A DNA stretch of 64,000 bases from Pseudonocardia thermophila (GTDB lineage: Bacteria > Actinomycetota > Actinomycetes > Mycobacteriales > Pseudonocardiaceae), in NCBI RefSeq assembly GCF_900142365.1, contig NZ_FRAP01000004.1, forward strand, positions 266,350 through 330,349. The letters run 5' to 3'. Under the pieces are notes generated by a model. It saw nothing but the letters and a program-made list of their open reading frames with translations, made no database searches and was not told where the DNA came from. Position numbers and translations under genes: made by a program. Positions 14,512 through 24,000 of the stretch are shown here, piece after piece. Each line of letters begins with the position of its first letter. Positions within the stretch are counted from its first letter, which is position 1.

Positions 14512-16176
14512 GTGGAAAGCTGGCCCGCGGTGCGACTCGTCTACGACTCAGAAGACCTCATCGGGTACTGGCGTGCCCGGGATCGGCTGCGTCTGCAGAT
14601 CGTCGCCTGGGCGCGGCGGCGCGGCGAGTTCGTCGAGCCGTCGCTGGTGGCGGCCGCGCTCGACCACAAGCACTCCGTCGACGGCCGCCTCGGGCACTGG
14701 ACGCGCGCGCACATCGCCGACGCGCTCGCCGTGTGGTTCCCGCGCACGGTCGCGCTGCTGGAGGAGGACCGGCCGGCCGTGCCGGCCGCCCTGCACGCGG
14801 TGATCGGGTTCCTCGCCGAGCAGGACTGGCTCGACTCCCGCTCGGACCCGCCGGAGGAGCTGCACGCGCAGATCGAGGATTCCACGCCCGCCCTGCACGA
14901 CGCGTGCGCCGATGAGCGCAACCTCGACCTCGGCACGTTCTGGGCGGTGCAGATGCTGCGCCACCGGGTGCCGACGGCCGACCCGGTGGCGGTGTCCCGG
15001 TTCCTGGCTCAGGTCGACGCCGGGGAGATCGAGATCGATCGGGCGGCACTGGAGGAGATCACCCGCCGCCAGGCCGAGCCGCCGGAGCCGGAGCCGACGG
15101 CCTTCCCGCCGGTCGTGCTGCCCAGCGCGGCGGCGCTGCTCGCTGCCGCCGATGCGAGCCCGGCGCTGGCCCGGCTGCGCGCGTTCACCCGCTGGGTGCG
15201 CGCCGGCCGGCCGCTGCGCAACGGGCGGCTGCTGCTGGAGGACGCCCGCGCGGTGGCCGAGCTGCTCGACGTCGACCACTTCTCCCGCACCCGGGCCCGC
15301 TCGGCCGAGGACCTGCCCGAGGTCTCGCTGATCATGGACTGGGCGCTGCAGTCGCGACTGGTGCGCGTCGTGAAGGGCCGGCTGGTGCCGGTGAAGAGCG
15401 CTGCTCCCCTGCTGTCGCGGCCGATCGAGCTGTGGCAGCGGCTGTTCTCCGCGGTCGGCGGGTTGGGCGAGCACTTCGGCGGCACCAACGTGTTCGGTGC
15501 GCCGTCGCTGTTCGGGATGCCGCTCGGCGACGCGCTGCAGCTGCTGCTCGGCCTGCTCTACAGCGCGGGCGGTGACCCGGTGCCGGTGGAGCGCTTCCAC
15601 CGGCTCGTGCGGGACACCGTCAACGAGGAGATGGGCTGCGTCGTCGACGACCTCGCCGGAGACGTCGAGCAGCGGCTGTGGCGGCGCGACGTCACGGCGC
15701 TGCTGGATGCGCTGGAGCTGCTCGGGGCCGTCGAGCTGGGCGAGAGCCCGGACGGGATCGAGGAGCACGAGGCGCTCGTGGCCCTCGCCGGCCGCGACGA
15801 TCCCGATCCCACGCTCGTCTCGCTCACCCCGATCGGCATCTGGGCGGTGCGGGAGATGCTCATCGAGCAGGGCGAGATCGCTCCGCTGGCCGGTGAGCTG
15901 GCTGACGAGGACATCGAGTACGTGATCGTGAAGTCGGCGCCGCTGCGGGCCGAGGTGGCCGACGCGGAGCTGTCCGCGTGGGTGGCCGCCCGCCCCCGGC
16001 GGCAGGCGGCGAGCGAGATCATGCGCCTCCTGCAGCGCCTGGAGGACGGCCCGCACCGCGAACTGGCGCTGCGGGCGCTGGCGAAGACCGGCGACTCCGC
16101 ACCGCCGCCCCAGCGGCGGGCGCCGAGCAGCTCGGGGCCGCGCGTCGACTGCCACGTGCGGGCTCGGCGGGGCTGA
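14512..16176 (+). CDS. Uncharacterised protein, 554 residues
   Basis: I do not recognise this family with confidence. It is a soluble acidic, mostly helical protein without signal peptide or membrane segments. The N-terminal half has helical stretches (DSEDLIGYWRARDRLRLQIV). A Pro-Glu linker (EPPEPEPT) lies near residue 195. The middle has a winged-helix-like block (RPLRNGRLLLEDARAVAELL), repeated in style later. Similar large proteins without known function are common in actinomycetes. Two starts are possible: GTG 14512, or GTG 14530 with GGAAAG 10 nt upstream. A 13-bp direct repeat TGACCGCAGATGA lies upstream near 14440 and 14459. Confidence 0.75.
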   Translation: MESWPAVRLVYDSEDLIGYWRARDRLRLQIVAWARRRGEFVEPSLVAAALDHKHSVDGRLGHWTRAHIADALAVWFPRTVALLEEDRPAVPAALHAVIGFLAEQDWLDSRSDPPEELHAQIEDSTPALHDACADERNLDLGTFWAVQMLRHRVPTADPVAVSRFLAQVDAGEIEIDRAALEEITRRQAEPPEPEPTAFPPVVLPSAAALLAAADASPALARLRAFTRWVRAGRPLRNGRLLLEDARAVAELLDVDHFSRTRARSAEDLPEVSLIMDWALQSRLVRVVKGRLVPVKSAAPLLSRPIELWQRLFSAVGGLGEHFGGTNVFGAPSLFGMPLGDALQLLLGLLYSAGGDPVPVERFHRLVRDTVNEEMGCVVDDLAGDVEQRLWRRDVTALLDALELLGAVELGESPDGIEEHEALVALAGRDDPDPTLVSLTPIGIWAVREMLIEQGEIAPLAGELADEDIEYVIVKSAPLRAEVADAELSAWVAARPRRQAASEIMRLLQRLEDGPHRELALRALAKTGDSAPPPQRRAPSSSGPRVDCHVRARRG

Positions 16177-16188
16177 CGAGGGCGCTGC

Positions 16189-16234
16189 GATCGGCGCTGT
16201 ACTCGGCCTGTGATCGGCGCTGGGATCGGCGCTG
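16189..16234 (+). repeat. Three copies of GATCGGCGCTG
   Basis: Exact 11-bp direct repeats at 16189-16199, 16212-16222 and 16224-16234, just upstream of a good promoter. Possible regulator sites; function unknown. Confidence 0.6.
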
Positions 16235-16255
16235 AACCGCCTGGTGGCGCCGGGA

Positions 16256-16284
16256 TTGACCCCGAAGTGACCCGCGGGTAACTT
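16256..16284 (+). promoter_or_regulatory. Consensus promoter of the sterol desaturase-like gene (leaderless)
   Basis: -35 TTGACC (16256-16261), exact 17-bp spacer, -10 TAACTT (16279-16284) ending 7 nt before ATG 16292. This is the best housekeeping-type promoter in the window. Confidence 0.7.
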
Positions 16285-16291
16285 GCGTTCG

Positions 16292-17173
16292 ATGGACGCG
16301 CCGTTCTGGGCCGACATCAACGTCCCGCTGCTCGTCGCGATGCCGTTCTTCCTGCTGTTCATCGGCATCGAGGTCCTGACGATCGCCCACTCCGATCTGC
16401 CCGAGGGCGAACGTCCGCGCGGCTACGTGTTCCGCGACGCCCGCACGAGCATCTCGATGGGCGCCGGATCGCTGGCCTTCATGCTGATCTTCAAGCTGGC
16501 GACGCTCGTCGTGTACGTGGCGCTGTGGCAGCTCGTGCCGTGGAAGCTGCCCGCCGACACGTGGTGGAGCTGGGCGGCGATGGTGGTGCTCGTCGACCTG
16601 GGCTGGTACTGGAACCACCGGTTCGCGCACCGCGTGCGCATCGCCTGGGCCGGGCACCAGGCACACCACTCCAGCGAGTACTTCAACTTCGGCACCGCGC
16701 TGCGGCAGAAGTGGAACCCCTGGTCGGAGGCGATCTTCTGGCTGCCGCTGCCGCTGCTCGGCTTCCCGCCGTGGATGATCTACATCGCGTTCTCGGTCAA
16801 CCTGATCTACCAGTTCTTCATCCACACCGAGACCGTCGGGAAGCTGCCCGCGCCGATCGAGCTGATCCTCAACACGCCGTCGCACCACCGGGTGCACCAC
16901 GGTTCCGACCCGGAGTACTTGGACAAGAACTACGGCGGCATCCTCATCGTCTGGGACCGGCTCTTCGGCACGTTCCAGGAGGAGCTGCACCGCCCGCGCT
17001 ACGGGCTCACCAAGCCGGTGAACACCTACAACCTGCTGAAGCTGCAGTACGGGGAGTACGCGCGGATCATCGCGGACGTGCGGGCGGCGCGGACCTGGCG
17101 AGAGCGGCTGGCGTACGTCTTCGGGCCGCCCGGCTGGGCGCCCGCCGAAGAGGCACCGGCGCGCGGCGCGTGA
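16292..17173 (+). CDS. Sterol desaturase / fatty acid hydroxylase family protein
   Basis: 293-residue membrane di-iron oxygenase. Histidine boxes: HRFAH, HQAHHSS and HHRVHH, with an additional HTE-type His in the FFIHTE segment. About four membrane spans surround them. Family members hydroxylate or desaturate lipids, sterols or carotenoids at the membrane. Substrate unknown; bacterial members often act on fatty acids or hopanoids. ATG 16292 is confirmed by the consensus promoter whose start point falls on it; the in-frame TTG at 16283 lies inside the -10. It stands alone, convergent with the SnoaL-like gene. Confidence 0.9.
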   Translation: MDAPFWADINVPLLVAMPFFLLFIGIEVLTIAHSDLPEGERPRGYVFRDARTSISMGAGSLAFMLIFKLATLVVYVALWQLVPWKLPADTWWSWAAMVVLVDLGWYWNHRFAHRVRIAWAGHQAHHSSEYFNFGTALRQKWNPWSEAIFWLPLPLLGFPPWMIYIAFSVNLIYQFFIHTETVGKLPAPIELILNTPSHHRVHHGSDPEYLDKNYGGILIVWDRLFGTFQEELHRPRYGLTKPVNTYNLLKLQYGEYARIIADVRAARTWRERLAYVFGPPGWAPAEEAPARGA

Positions 17174-17192
17174 CGGCGCGGACGGGGCCGTC

Positions 17193-17690
17193 CTACGCGC
17201 GGGCCGCGGCCAGGGCCACCGCCGGGTCGACGCCCAGCTGGACGCACAGGCCGGCGTGGTCCCACAGCGTGCGGTGGGCGCTGATCCGCGACTCCGTGCG
17301 GCCGGCGGTGGAGCGGTGCCGGAAGCTCACCACCCCGATGGCGAGCACCTCGGCTCGCTCCCCGGTCGCCGGCACTCCCGGCAACAGCCAGGGCAGCTCG
17401 CGGTCGTGGGTGAACCGCACCCGCACCTCGTCCACGACGCGGCGCTGATCGACCGTGCGCGACACGCGTTCGAACTCCAGGTCGTCGGGCAGCGCGGGCA
17501 GCACGTCCTCGGCCAGGTAGCGGCGGATCGCGGCGGGATCGCCGCCTCCGGTGCCGATCGGGGCGTTGACCAGCACGCACGTCTCGCCGAGCAGCGCCTC
17601 GGCGGCGGCCGCGTCACGATCGACGTGCACGGCCGCGTGGAACGCGTCGCGCACCTGCTCGATCTGCCGCATGAGCTGCTGGATGCCCAT
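17193..17690 (-). CDS. NTF2/SnoaL-like protein
   Basis: 165-residue cystatin-like alpha+beta-barrel protein. N-terminal helix MRQIEQVRDAFHAAVHVDRD, then alternating strands (VDEVRVRFTHDRELPWLLPG, AEVLAIGVVSFRHR). Families of this fold are ester cyclases, isomerases or ligand-binding proteins. No catalytic residues can be assigned. ATG 17690 begins after the phosphoglucomutase gene with a 53-bp gap, so it may be co-transcribed with it. Confidence 0.7.
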   Translation of the reverse strand: MGIQQLMRQIEQVRDAFHAAVHVDRDAAAAEALLGETCVLVNAPIGTGGGDPAAIRRYLAEDVLPALPDDLEFERVSRTVDQRRVVDEVRVRFTHDRELPWLLPGVPATGERAEVLAIGVVSFRHRSTAGRTESRISAHRTLWDHAGLCVQLGVDPAVALAAARA

Positions 17691-17743
17691 GGTCACCCGG
17701 CCAGGCTCACACGCCGGGCGCCGGCCGGCAACCGAGCGTCTGA

Positions 17744-19375
17744 TCAGCTGGTGAGAGCCGCGGCGACCACCGCCTGCGCCTCCTCCTGGATCCGGGCCAG
17801 GTGCTCGGGGCCGCGGAAGCTCTCCGCGTAGACCTTGTAGACGTCCTCGGTGCCGGACGGGCGGGCGGCGAACCAACCGTTCTCCGTGACGACCTTCAGC
17901 CCGCCCAGCGGGGCGCCGTTGCCGGGTGCCTCGGTGAGCCGCGCGATGATCTTCTCGCCGGCCAGCTCGTCGGCGGTGACGTCGGCGGCGGAGAGCTTGG
18001 CGAGCTTCGCCTTCGCCTCGGGGGTCGTGGCGACGTCGATGCGCGCGTAGGCGGGGGCACCGAACCGCTCGGTCAGCTCCGCGTACTGCTGCGACGGGGT
18101 CTTGCCGGTGACCGCGAGGATCTCCGAAGCGAGCAGGCACAGGATGATCCCGTCCTTGTCGGTGGACCACACCGTGCCGTCCTTGCGCAGGAACGACGCA
18201 CCCGCGCTCTCCTCGCCGCCGAACCCGAGGCTGCCGTCGAGCAGGCCGGGCACGAACCACTTGAACCCGACCGGGGTCTCCACGAGCCTGCGGCCGAGAT
18301 CGGCGGCCACCCGGTCTATCATCGACGAGCTGACCGCCGTCTTGCCGATCCCCGCGCCGGCGGGCCAACCGGGCCGGTGGGTGTAGAGGTGCTGGATGGC
18401 GACCGCGAGGAAGTGGTTCGGGTTCATCAGCCCGGCGTCTGAGGTGACGATGCCGTGCCGGTCGGCGTCGGCGTCGTTGCCGGTGGAGATCGGGAAGCGG
18501 TCGCGCGCGGCCACCAGCGACGCCATCGCGTAGGGCGACGAGCAGTCCATGCGGATCTTGCCGTCCCAGTCGAGCGTCATGAAGCCGAACTGCGGGTCGA
18601 CCGTCGGGTTGACCACCGTGAGGTCGAGGCCGTGCCGCTCGGCGATCGCGCCCCAGTAGGCGACGCTGGCGCCGCCCAGCGGGTCGGCGCCGATCCGCAC
18701 GCCCGCGGCCTTGATCGCGGCGAGATCGACGACGTTCGGCAGGTCGTCGACGTAGCTGCCGAGGAAGTCGTAGCCGGGGAGTTCCTCGGGGTCGACCGCG
18801 CGCCGGCGCACCCCCGCGAGGCCCTCCTCCAGCAGGGCGTTGGCGCGGTCGGCGATCCACGCCGTCGCCGAGGTGTCCGCGGGGCCGCCGTTGGGCGGGT
18901 TGTACTTGAACCCGCCGTCCGACGGCGGGTTGTGCGAGGGAGTGACGACCACGCCGTCGGCGAGCCCGTCGGTGCGGTCACGGTTGTGGCGCAGGATCGC
19001 GTGCGACACCGCCGGGGTGGGTGTGTAGCCGCCCGCGGCGTCGACGAGCACCGTGACGTCGTTGGCGGCGAACACCTCCAGCGCGGTGCGCCACGCGGGC
19101 TCGGACAGGGCATGGGTGTCGCGGCCGATGAACAGCGGCCCGGTCGTGCCCTGCGCCGCCCGGTACTCCACGATCGCCTGGCTCGTCGCGGCGATGTGGT
19201 CGTCGTTGAACGTCGTGGTGAGCGACGAGCCCCGGTGCCCCGAGGTGCCGAACGAGACCCGCTGGCCGGGCACCGACGGATCCGGGTGCCGCTCGGTGTA
19301 GGCGGCCAGGAGGGCGTCGATGTCGACGAGGTCGCGGGGCTCCGCGGGGGTGCCGGCACGAGGGTCGTTCGCCAT
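17744..19375 (-). CDS. pgm: Phosphoglucomutase (alpha-D-glucose phosphate-specific)
   Basis: 543 residues, normal for the Pgm family. It interconverts glucose 1- and 6-phosphate for glycogen and cell-wall sugar supply. The phosphoserine loop is [15 protein letters not shown], the metal loop DADADRHG, the sugar-binding loop [10 protein letters not shown] and the phosphate-binding loop [12 protein letters not shown]. The start is ATG 19375 (MANDPRAG): a -10 TAGGGT lies at 19383-19388, so the alternative ATG at 19384 would fall inside the promoter. Array A lies just upstream. Confidence 0.95.
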   Translation of the reverse strand: MANDPRAGTPAEPRDLVDIDALLAAYTERHPDPSVPGQRVSFGTSGHRGSSLTTTFNDDHIAATSQAIVEYRAAQGTTGPLFIGRDTHALSEPAWRTALEVFAANDVTVLVDAAGGYTPTPAVSHAILRHNRDRTDGLADGVVVTPSHNPPSDGGFKYNPPNGGPADTSATAWIADRANALLEEGLAGVRRRAVDPEELPGYDFLGSYVDDLPNVVDLAAIKAAGVRIGADPLGGASVAYWGAIAERHGLDLTVVNPTVDPQFGFMTLDWDGKIRMDCSSPYAMASLVAARDRFPISTGNDADADRHGIVTSDAGLMNPNHFLAVAIQHLYTHRPGWPAGAGIGKTAVSSSMIDRVAADLGRRLVETPVGFKWFVPGLLDGSLGFGGEESAGASFLRKDGTVWSTDKDGIILCLLASEILAVTGKTPSQQYAELTERFGAPAYARIDVATTPEAKAKLAKLSAADVTADELAGEKIIARLTEAPGNGAPLGGLKVVTENGWFAARPSGTEDVYKVYAESFRGPEHLARIQEEAQAVVAAALTS

Positions 19376-19382
19376 GGCGCGC

Positions 19383-19388
19383 ACCCTA
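19383..19388 (-). promoter_or_regulatory. -10 TAGGGT, leaderless promoter of pgm
   Basis: TANNNT hexamer ending 7 nt before ATG 19375. It decides the start codon. Confidence 0.55.
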
Positions 19389-19474
19389 CCGGCGGGAGTG
19401 GGGCATCGCCCGGGCCCGGCGGACGTGATCGTCGCCGCGTCAGGTGCCGGCGCGGATCGCGGTTCTCACGACGA

Positions 19475-19728
19475 CGAGCCGCGGTCATCGCAACGGCGAG
19501 TCGTCCGGTGCAGCCCGGCGAGTCGCCCCTTCCAGCAGCGCGAGTCGCCCCTCCCAGCAGCGCGAGTCGCCTCTTCCAGCAGGGCGAGTCGCCCCGAGCA
19601 GGAACCTGAGCCGTCCGGAACGGGACGCCGGCGCCGAGGGCCATCACAGAACCCGCACCCCTCCGTCGCGGAGTCCGCGACTCGCCGCGGTGAGAACGGC
19701 GACTCGCCGTCAGGAGATCCGCAACTCG
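19475..19728. repeat. 22-bp repeat array A (forward then inverted units)
   Basis: CGAG anchors start at 19475, 19497, 19519, 19541, 19563 and 19585, exactly 22 bp apart. The best-kept units read CGAGTCGCCCCTTCCAGCAG plus CG. Inverted anchors (GACTCG/AACTCG) start at 19679, 19701 and 19723, again 22 bp apart; the last lies inside the 3' end of the HAD gene. The array fills the 334-bp gap between the HAD gene and pgm; apart from the pgm promoter I see nothing else there. A 22-bp period excludes a coding repeat. Confidence 0.85.
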
Positions 19729-20312
19729 CGTCCCAGCACCGCCAGCGTCTGCGGCCCCTCCCAGACGTGGGCGGCCCAGCCGTGGGCCCGGGCCGCTTCG
19801 ACGTTGGCCGGGCGGTCGTCGAAGAACACCACGTCCTGCGGCGCCGTGCCGTAGGCCTCGTCGGCCGCCGCGTAGATCGCCGGGTCCGGCTTGGCCAGCC
19901 CCACCTCGGCGGAGAACACCAGCACGTCGATCCGTCGGCTCCACTCCGCCGCACGCACCGCTGCGGCCAGCGGCGCCGGAGCGTTCGACAGCACCCCCAG
20001 CCGCACCCCGTCCGCGTCGAGCCCCGAGATCAGGCGTGCGCTCTGCGCGGGCAGCGCCGACCACTTCGCCGCGTCCAGCGCGGTGAGCCGGGTGATCAGC
20101 TGCGGCTCCGGTGCGACGTCCAGCGCTCGCAGGACTCCCGTCCAGTACGCGGTGTCGTCGCCGCCCAGGTCGTAGGCGAGCCGGCCCGGCCAGTACGCGG
20201 CGGTCAGCCGCTCGAGTTCGACGCCGATCTCAGCGGCCAGCGCCGGCAGCACCCCCGTCGACGGGACGAGCACGTCGCCGAGATCGAACACGACGGTCGG
20301 ATGATCACCCAT
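19710..20312 (-). CDS. HAD-superfamily hydrolase (haloacid dehalogenase-like)
   Basis: 200-residue phosphatase-type HAD protein. Motif I FDLGDVLV contains the nucleophile Asp, with Gly at the second position as in YihX-like members. Motif II is VLSNAP, motif III has Lys in GLAKPDPAIY, motif IV VVFFDDRPANVEAA. A helical cap lies between I and II. Likely a small sugar- or nucleotide-phosphate phosphatase. Start ATG 20312 is set by -10 TACGGT ending 6 nt upstream. The last codons (LGRELRIS) overlap an inverted unit of array A, so the C-terminus may have been remodelled by the repeat. Confidence 0.88.
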   Translation of the reverse strand: MGDHPTVVFDLGDVLVPSTGVLPALAAEIGVELERLTAAYWPGRLAYDLGGDDTAYWTGVLRALDVAPEPQLITRLTALDAAKWSALPAQSARLISGLDADGVRLGVLSNAPAPLAAAVRAAEWSRRIDVLVFSAEVGLAKPDPAIYAAADEAYGTAPQDVVFFDDRPANVEAARAHGWAAHVWEGPQTLAVLGRELRIS

Positions 20313-20318
20313 GCCCCG

Positions 20319-20324
20319 ACCGTA
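20319..20324 (-). promoter_or_regulatory. -10 TACGGT, leaderless promoter of the HAD gene
   Basis: TANNNT hexamer ending 6 nt before ATG 20312; overlaps the 3' flank of the upstream small gene. Confidence 0.5.
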
Positions 20325-20340
20325 CGTCCGACGCGTCCGG

Positions 20341-20769
20341 TTACGCGCTGCGCTGCTGGGGGATCCGCAGGTGCAGCGGGAGCATCGAGCGCGGGGTCGA
20401 GTCGGTGGTCAGGTGGTAGTGCCCGCGCCGGGACCGGTTGCAGCGGTACGCCCGCAGCGGCCGCGCCCCCAGCTGCTCCAGCTCCCGCGCCGCCGCCTCG
20501 GCGGCCTCCCGGGTCTCGTAGATGATCTTGCCGTCGGTGCCGCGCCCCTGCCGCAGGGCGACCGTTCCGTCCAGCTCCGCGCGGCTGGGCGTGCAGAAGA
20601 CCGGGCGCCCGTTGCGCTGCAGCCGGGCGTGCCGGGCGACCACCTCACCACGGGCCGCGTCGCGGATGCCGCGCTGGGACGGGAGGAGAACCTGCTCGAC
20701 GCCGGCCCGCTCCTGCTGCCTGTCCCGATCCATCTCGGCCTCCCTCTCCGCGATCTTTGCCCGTCCCAT
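20341..20769 (-). CDS. Small basic uncharacterised protein
   Basis: 142 residues, function not recognised. A charged helical N-terminus (AKIAEREAEMDRDRQQERAG) is followed by a compact region (GRPVFCTPSRAELDGTVALR) and a basic C-terminus with RAYRCNRSRRGHYHLTT. The Cys/His content (C, C, H-Y-H) hints at a degenerate zinc or nucleic-acid-binding module, which is inference. Ends 28 bp before the HAD gene on the same strand. The start at ATG 20769 has no strong SD. The 292-bp gap upstream holds an inverted repeat and the recC promoter. Confidence 0.6.
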   Translation of the reverse strand: MGRAKIAEREAEMDRDRQQERAGVEQVLLPSQRGIRDAARGEVVARHARLQRNGRPVFCTPSRAELDGTVALRQGRGTDGKIIYETREAAEAAARELEQLGARPLRAYRCNRSRRGHYHLTTDSTPRSMLPLHLRIPQQRSA

Positions 20770-20812
20770 CGCGCAGCCCCCAGCCTTCCGTTATCGTGCC
20801 GGCGGCGGGATA

Positions 20813-20863
20813 CCACGATCGTGTCGTTTCACCATCGCAGTCACTTACCGTAGTCGATCGTGG
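20813..20863. promoter_or_regulatory. Inverted repeat upstream of the recC operon
   Basis: CCACGATCG (20813-20821) and CGATCGTGG (20855-20863) are perfect reverse complements 33 bp apart; the left arm also contains the palindrome ACGATCGT. Could be paired regulator sites for either divergent gene. Confidence 0.35.
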
Positions 20864-21048
20864 CCGTTCTGTCGCCGTCCAATGCGGACGGCGGATCTCC
20901 GGGCCGGTCCGTCTCACTGTCGCAGGCTCACCCGATCAGGGGTTGCGTGATCGGCCGTTCCCCGGTCGGCAACCCGGGCGCGGGTGATCGCGGGACGAGT
21001 ACCCCGACACGCCCGCACCCCGGCGCGGGAACCGTCGGACCCCCTCCC

Positions 21049-21054
21049 TACCGT
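21049..21054 (+). promoter_or_regulatory. -10 TACCGT, leaderless promoter of recCBD
   Basis: TANNNT hexamer ending 7 nt before ATG 21062; supports the start of RecC at MGELVVHRAE. Confidence 0.5.
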
Positions 21055-21061
21055 GCACAGC

Positions 21062-24000
21062 ATGGGCGAGCTGGTGGTGCACCGCGCGGAGCGGGCCGAC
21101 GCGCTGGCCGACGCCCTCGCCGAGCTCCTGGCCACGCCGCTGCCCGACCCGTTCGCTGCCGAGATCGTCGCCGTCCCGGCCCGCGGCATCGAGCGCTGGC
21201 TGGCGCAGCGCCTGTCGCACCGCCTCGGCGCCGGCGGATCCGACGACGGCGTGTGCGCCGGCGTCGAGTTCCCCGCCCCGTCCGGGGTGGTCGCCGCGGC
21301 GGTCGGCGGCGCCACCGGGGTGCCGCCCGACGCCGATCCCTGGCGGCCCGCCCGCGCCGTCTGGCCGCTGCTGGAGGTGATCGACACGAGCCTGGACGAG
21401 CCCTGGTGCGCGCCGCTCGCCGCCCACCTGCGCGCCGCCCCCGGCCGCCGCTACGCCGCCGCGCGCCGGCTCGCCGAACTGTTCGCGCAGTACGCGGCGC
21501 AGCGTCCCCAGCTCCTGCGCTCGTGGCGGCAGGGCGGCGGCGCGGGCGTGCCCGACCTGGAGTGGCAGGCCCGCCTGTGGCGCCGGCTCCGCGAGCGGAT
21601 CGCCGAGCCCGATCCCGCCGAGCGCCTCGACACCGCCTGCGCCGCCCTGCGCAGCGACCCGGCGCTCGCCCCGCTGCCGCCGCGGCTGTCCCTGTTCGGC
21701 CCCACCCGGCTCACCGAGGAGGAGCTCGCCGTCCTCACGGCCCTGGCCGAGCACCGCGACGTCCACCTGTGGCTGCCGCATCCCTCCCCCGATCTGTGGT
21801 CCCGCCTCCCGCGGATCGACGAGGTGCCGCCGCGCCGCGCCGACCCGACCGCGGCGCTGCCCCGCCACCCGCTGCTCGCCTCGCTCGGCCGGGACGTCCG
21901 CGAGCTGCAGGTGCGGCTGTCCGGCCGAATGTCTCGCTCGGTGCACCATCCGCTGCCCGAGCCACCGCCCACGCTGCTCGGGCGGCTGCAGCGCGAGCTG
22001 CGCGACGACGCCCCACCGGTCGTCCCCACGCCGATCGGGCCGGACGACACCAGCGTGGCCGTGCACCTCTGCCACGGCCCCGACCGCCAGGTCGAGGTGC
22101 TGCGGGAGATCGTGCTCGGCCTGCTCGCCGAGGACCCCACCCTCGAACCGCGCGACATCGTGGTGCTCTGCCCCGACATCGAGAGGTTCGCGCCGCTGAT
22201 CTCGGCCACCTTCGGTCTCGGCGACGTCGGGCATCCCGGCCATCGCCTGCAGGTGCGCCTGGCCGACCGGGCGCTGCGCCAGGTCAACCCGCTGCTGGAC
22301 ACCGTGGAGCGGCTGCTGGAGCTGGCGCAGCACCGGCTCACCGCCTCCGAGGTGCTCGACCTGCTCGCCTCCCGCCCGGTGCGCACCCGCTTCGGGCTCG
22401 ACGACGACGACCTCGAACGGCTGCGCTCCCTCGTGATCGCCGCCGGCGTGCGCTGGGGCCTCGACGCCGCCCACCGCGCCCCCTACAAGCTCGACGGGTT
22501 CCCGCAGAACACCTGGGCGGCCGGGCTGGATCGGCTGCTGCTCGGCGTCGCGATGCCCGCCGCCACCCGCGATTGGCTGGGCACCGCGCTCCCCCTCGAC
22601 GACGTCGACTCCAGCGACACCGAGCGGCTCGGCGCACTCGCCGAGTTCGTCGACCGCCTCGCCGGCGTCCTGTCCGGCCTCACCGGGGAGCGCCCGCTGC
22701 AGGCGTGGATCGAGTGCCTGCTCGGCGCGCTCGACCTGCTCACCGCCACTTCCCCGACGGAGGCCTGGCAGGGCGCGCACGCCCGCGCCGAGCTGGCCGA
22801 CGCCGTCGTCGAGGCCGGCCCGCACGCCGGCACCGTCCCGCTCGGGCTGGCCGACGTGCGCGGCCTGCTCGCCGAGCGGCTGCGCGGCGGGCCCAGCAGA
22901 GCGAGCTTCCGCACCGGCAGCCTCACCGTCGCCACGCTGGTGCCGATGCGCTCGGTGCCGCACCGCGTCGTGTGCCTGCTCGGCCTCGACGACGGCGCGT
23001 TCCCGCGCACCACCACCGTCGACGGCGACGACCTGCTGGCCCGCGAACCCCGCGTCGGCGATCGCGACCTGCGCTCCGAGGACCGCCAGCTGCTGCTCGA
23101 CGCGGTGTGCGCGGCGACCGAGCGGCTCGTCGTGATCGCCTCGGGCGCCGACGAGCGCACCGGTGCCCGGCGCCCGCCCGCCGTGCCGCTGGGCGAGCTG
23201 CTGGACGCGATCGCGGCCACCGCGGGCGATCTGTCCCGCGTGCTCCACCGCCATCCGCTGCAACCGTTCGATCCCCGCAACTTCCGCGCGCCGGCCCCGT
23301 TCAGCTTCGACACCGCGAACCTCGCCGGAGCCCGCGCCGCGGCCGGTCCGCGGGTGCCGCCGCAACCGTTCCTGCCCCGACCGCTGCCGCCGCAGGAGCG
23401 GGATCCGCTGCCCCTGGAGGATCTGGTCGCGTTCGTGGAGCACCCGGTCAAGGCGTTCCTCACCCAGCGAGCCGGGGTACCGGTCGGCGAGGACGACGAG
23501 GAGCCGCCGGACGCGCTGCCCGTCCAGCCCGACGCGCTGGCCCGCTGGTCCGTCGGCGACCGGCTGCTGCGCGACCGGCTGGCCGGCCACGATCTCGATC
23601 GAGCGCGCAAGGCGGAGTGGCGCCGCGGCGCCCTCCCGCCGGGGGCCCTGGGCGACGCGTTCCTCGCCGAGGTGCTCGACGAGGTCGAGCCGCTGGTCGC
23701 CGCCGCCGAAGAGGTGCGCGGCGGCGAGCCGCCCACCGACGTCGACGTGGACGTCCAGGTCCCGGACGGCCGCGTGGTCGGCACGCTGTCCGGGATCCAC
23801 GGCCGCCGGCTGGTGCGCGTGGAGTTCTCCCGGCTGGCCCCCAAGCACCGGCTGCGGGCCTGGGTGCAGCTGCTGGCGCTGACGGTGGCCGAGCCGGGGC
23901 AGGAGTGGACCGCCGTCACGATCGGCCGCGGCCAGTACACCGGGATCGCCGTCGCCCGGCTCGGGCCGGTCGCTCCGGACCACGCCCGCGCGGTGCTGGC

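Noticed and set aside
19376..19384. Upstream ATG of pgm at 19384
   Set aside because: It would overlap the TAGGGT -10 element; the next ATG at 19375 is 7 nt from it.
20936..23983. 1015-residue open frame antisense to recC
   Set aside because: Low-complexity Gly/Arg/Gln composition; shadow of recC, which has full family similarity.
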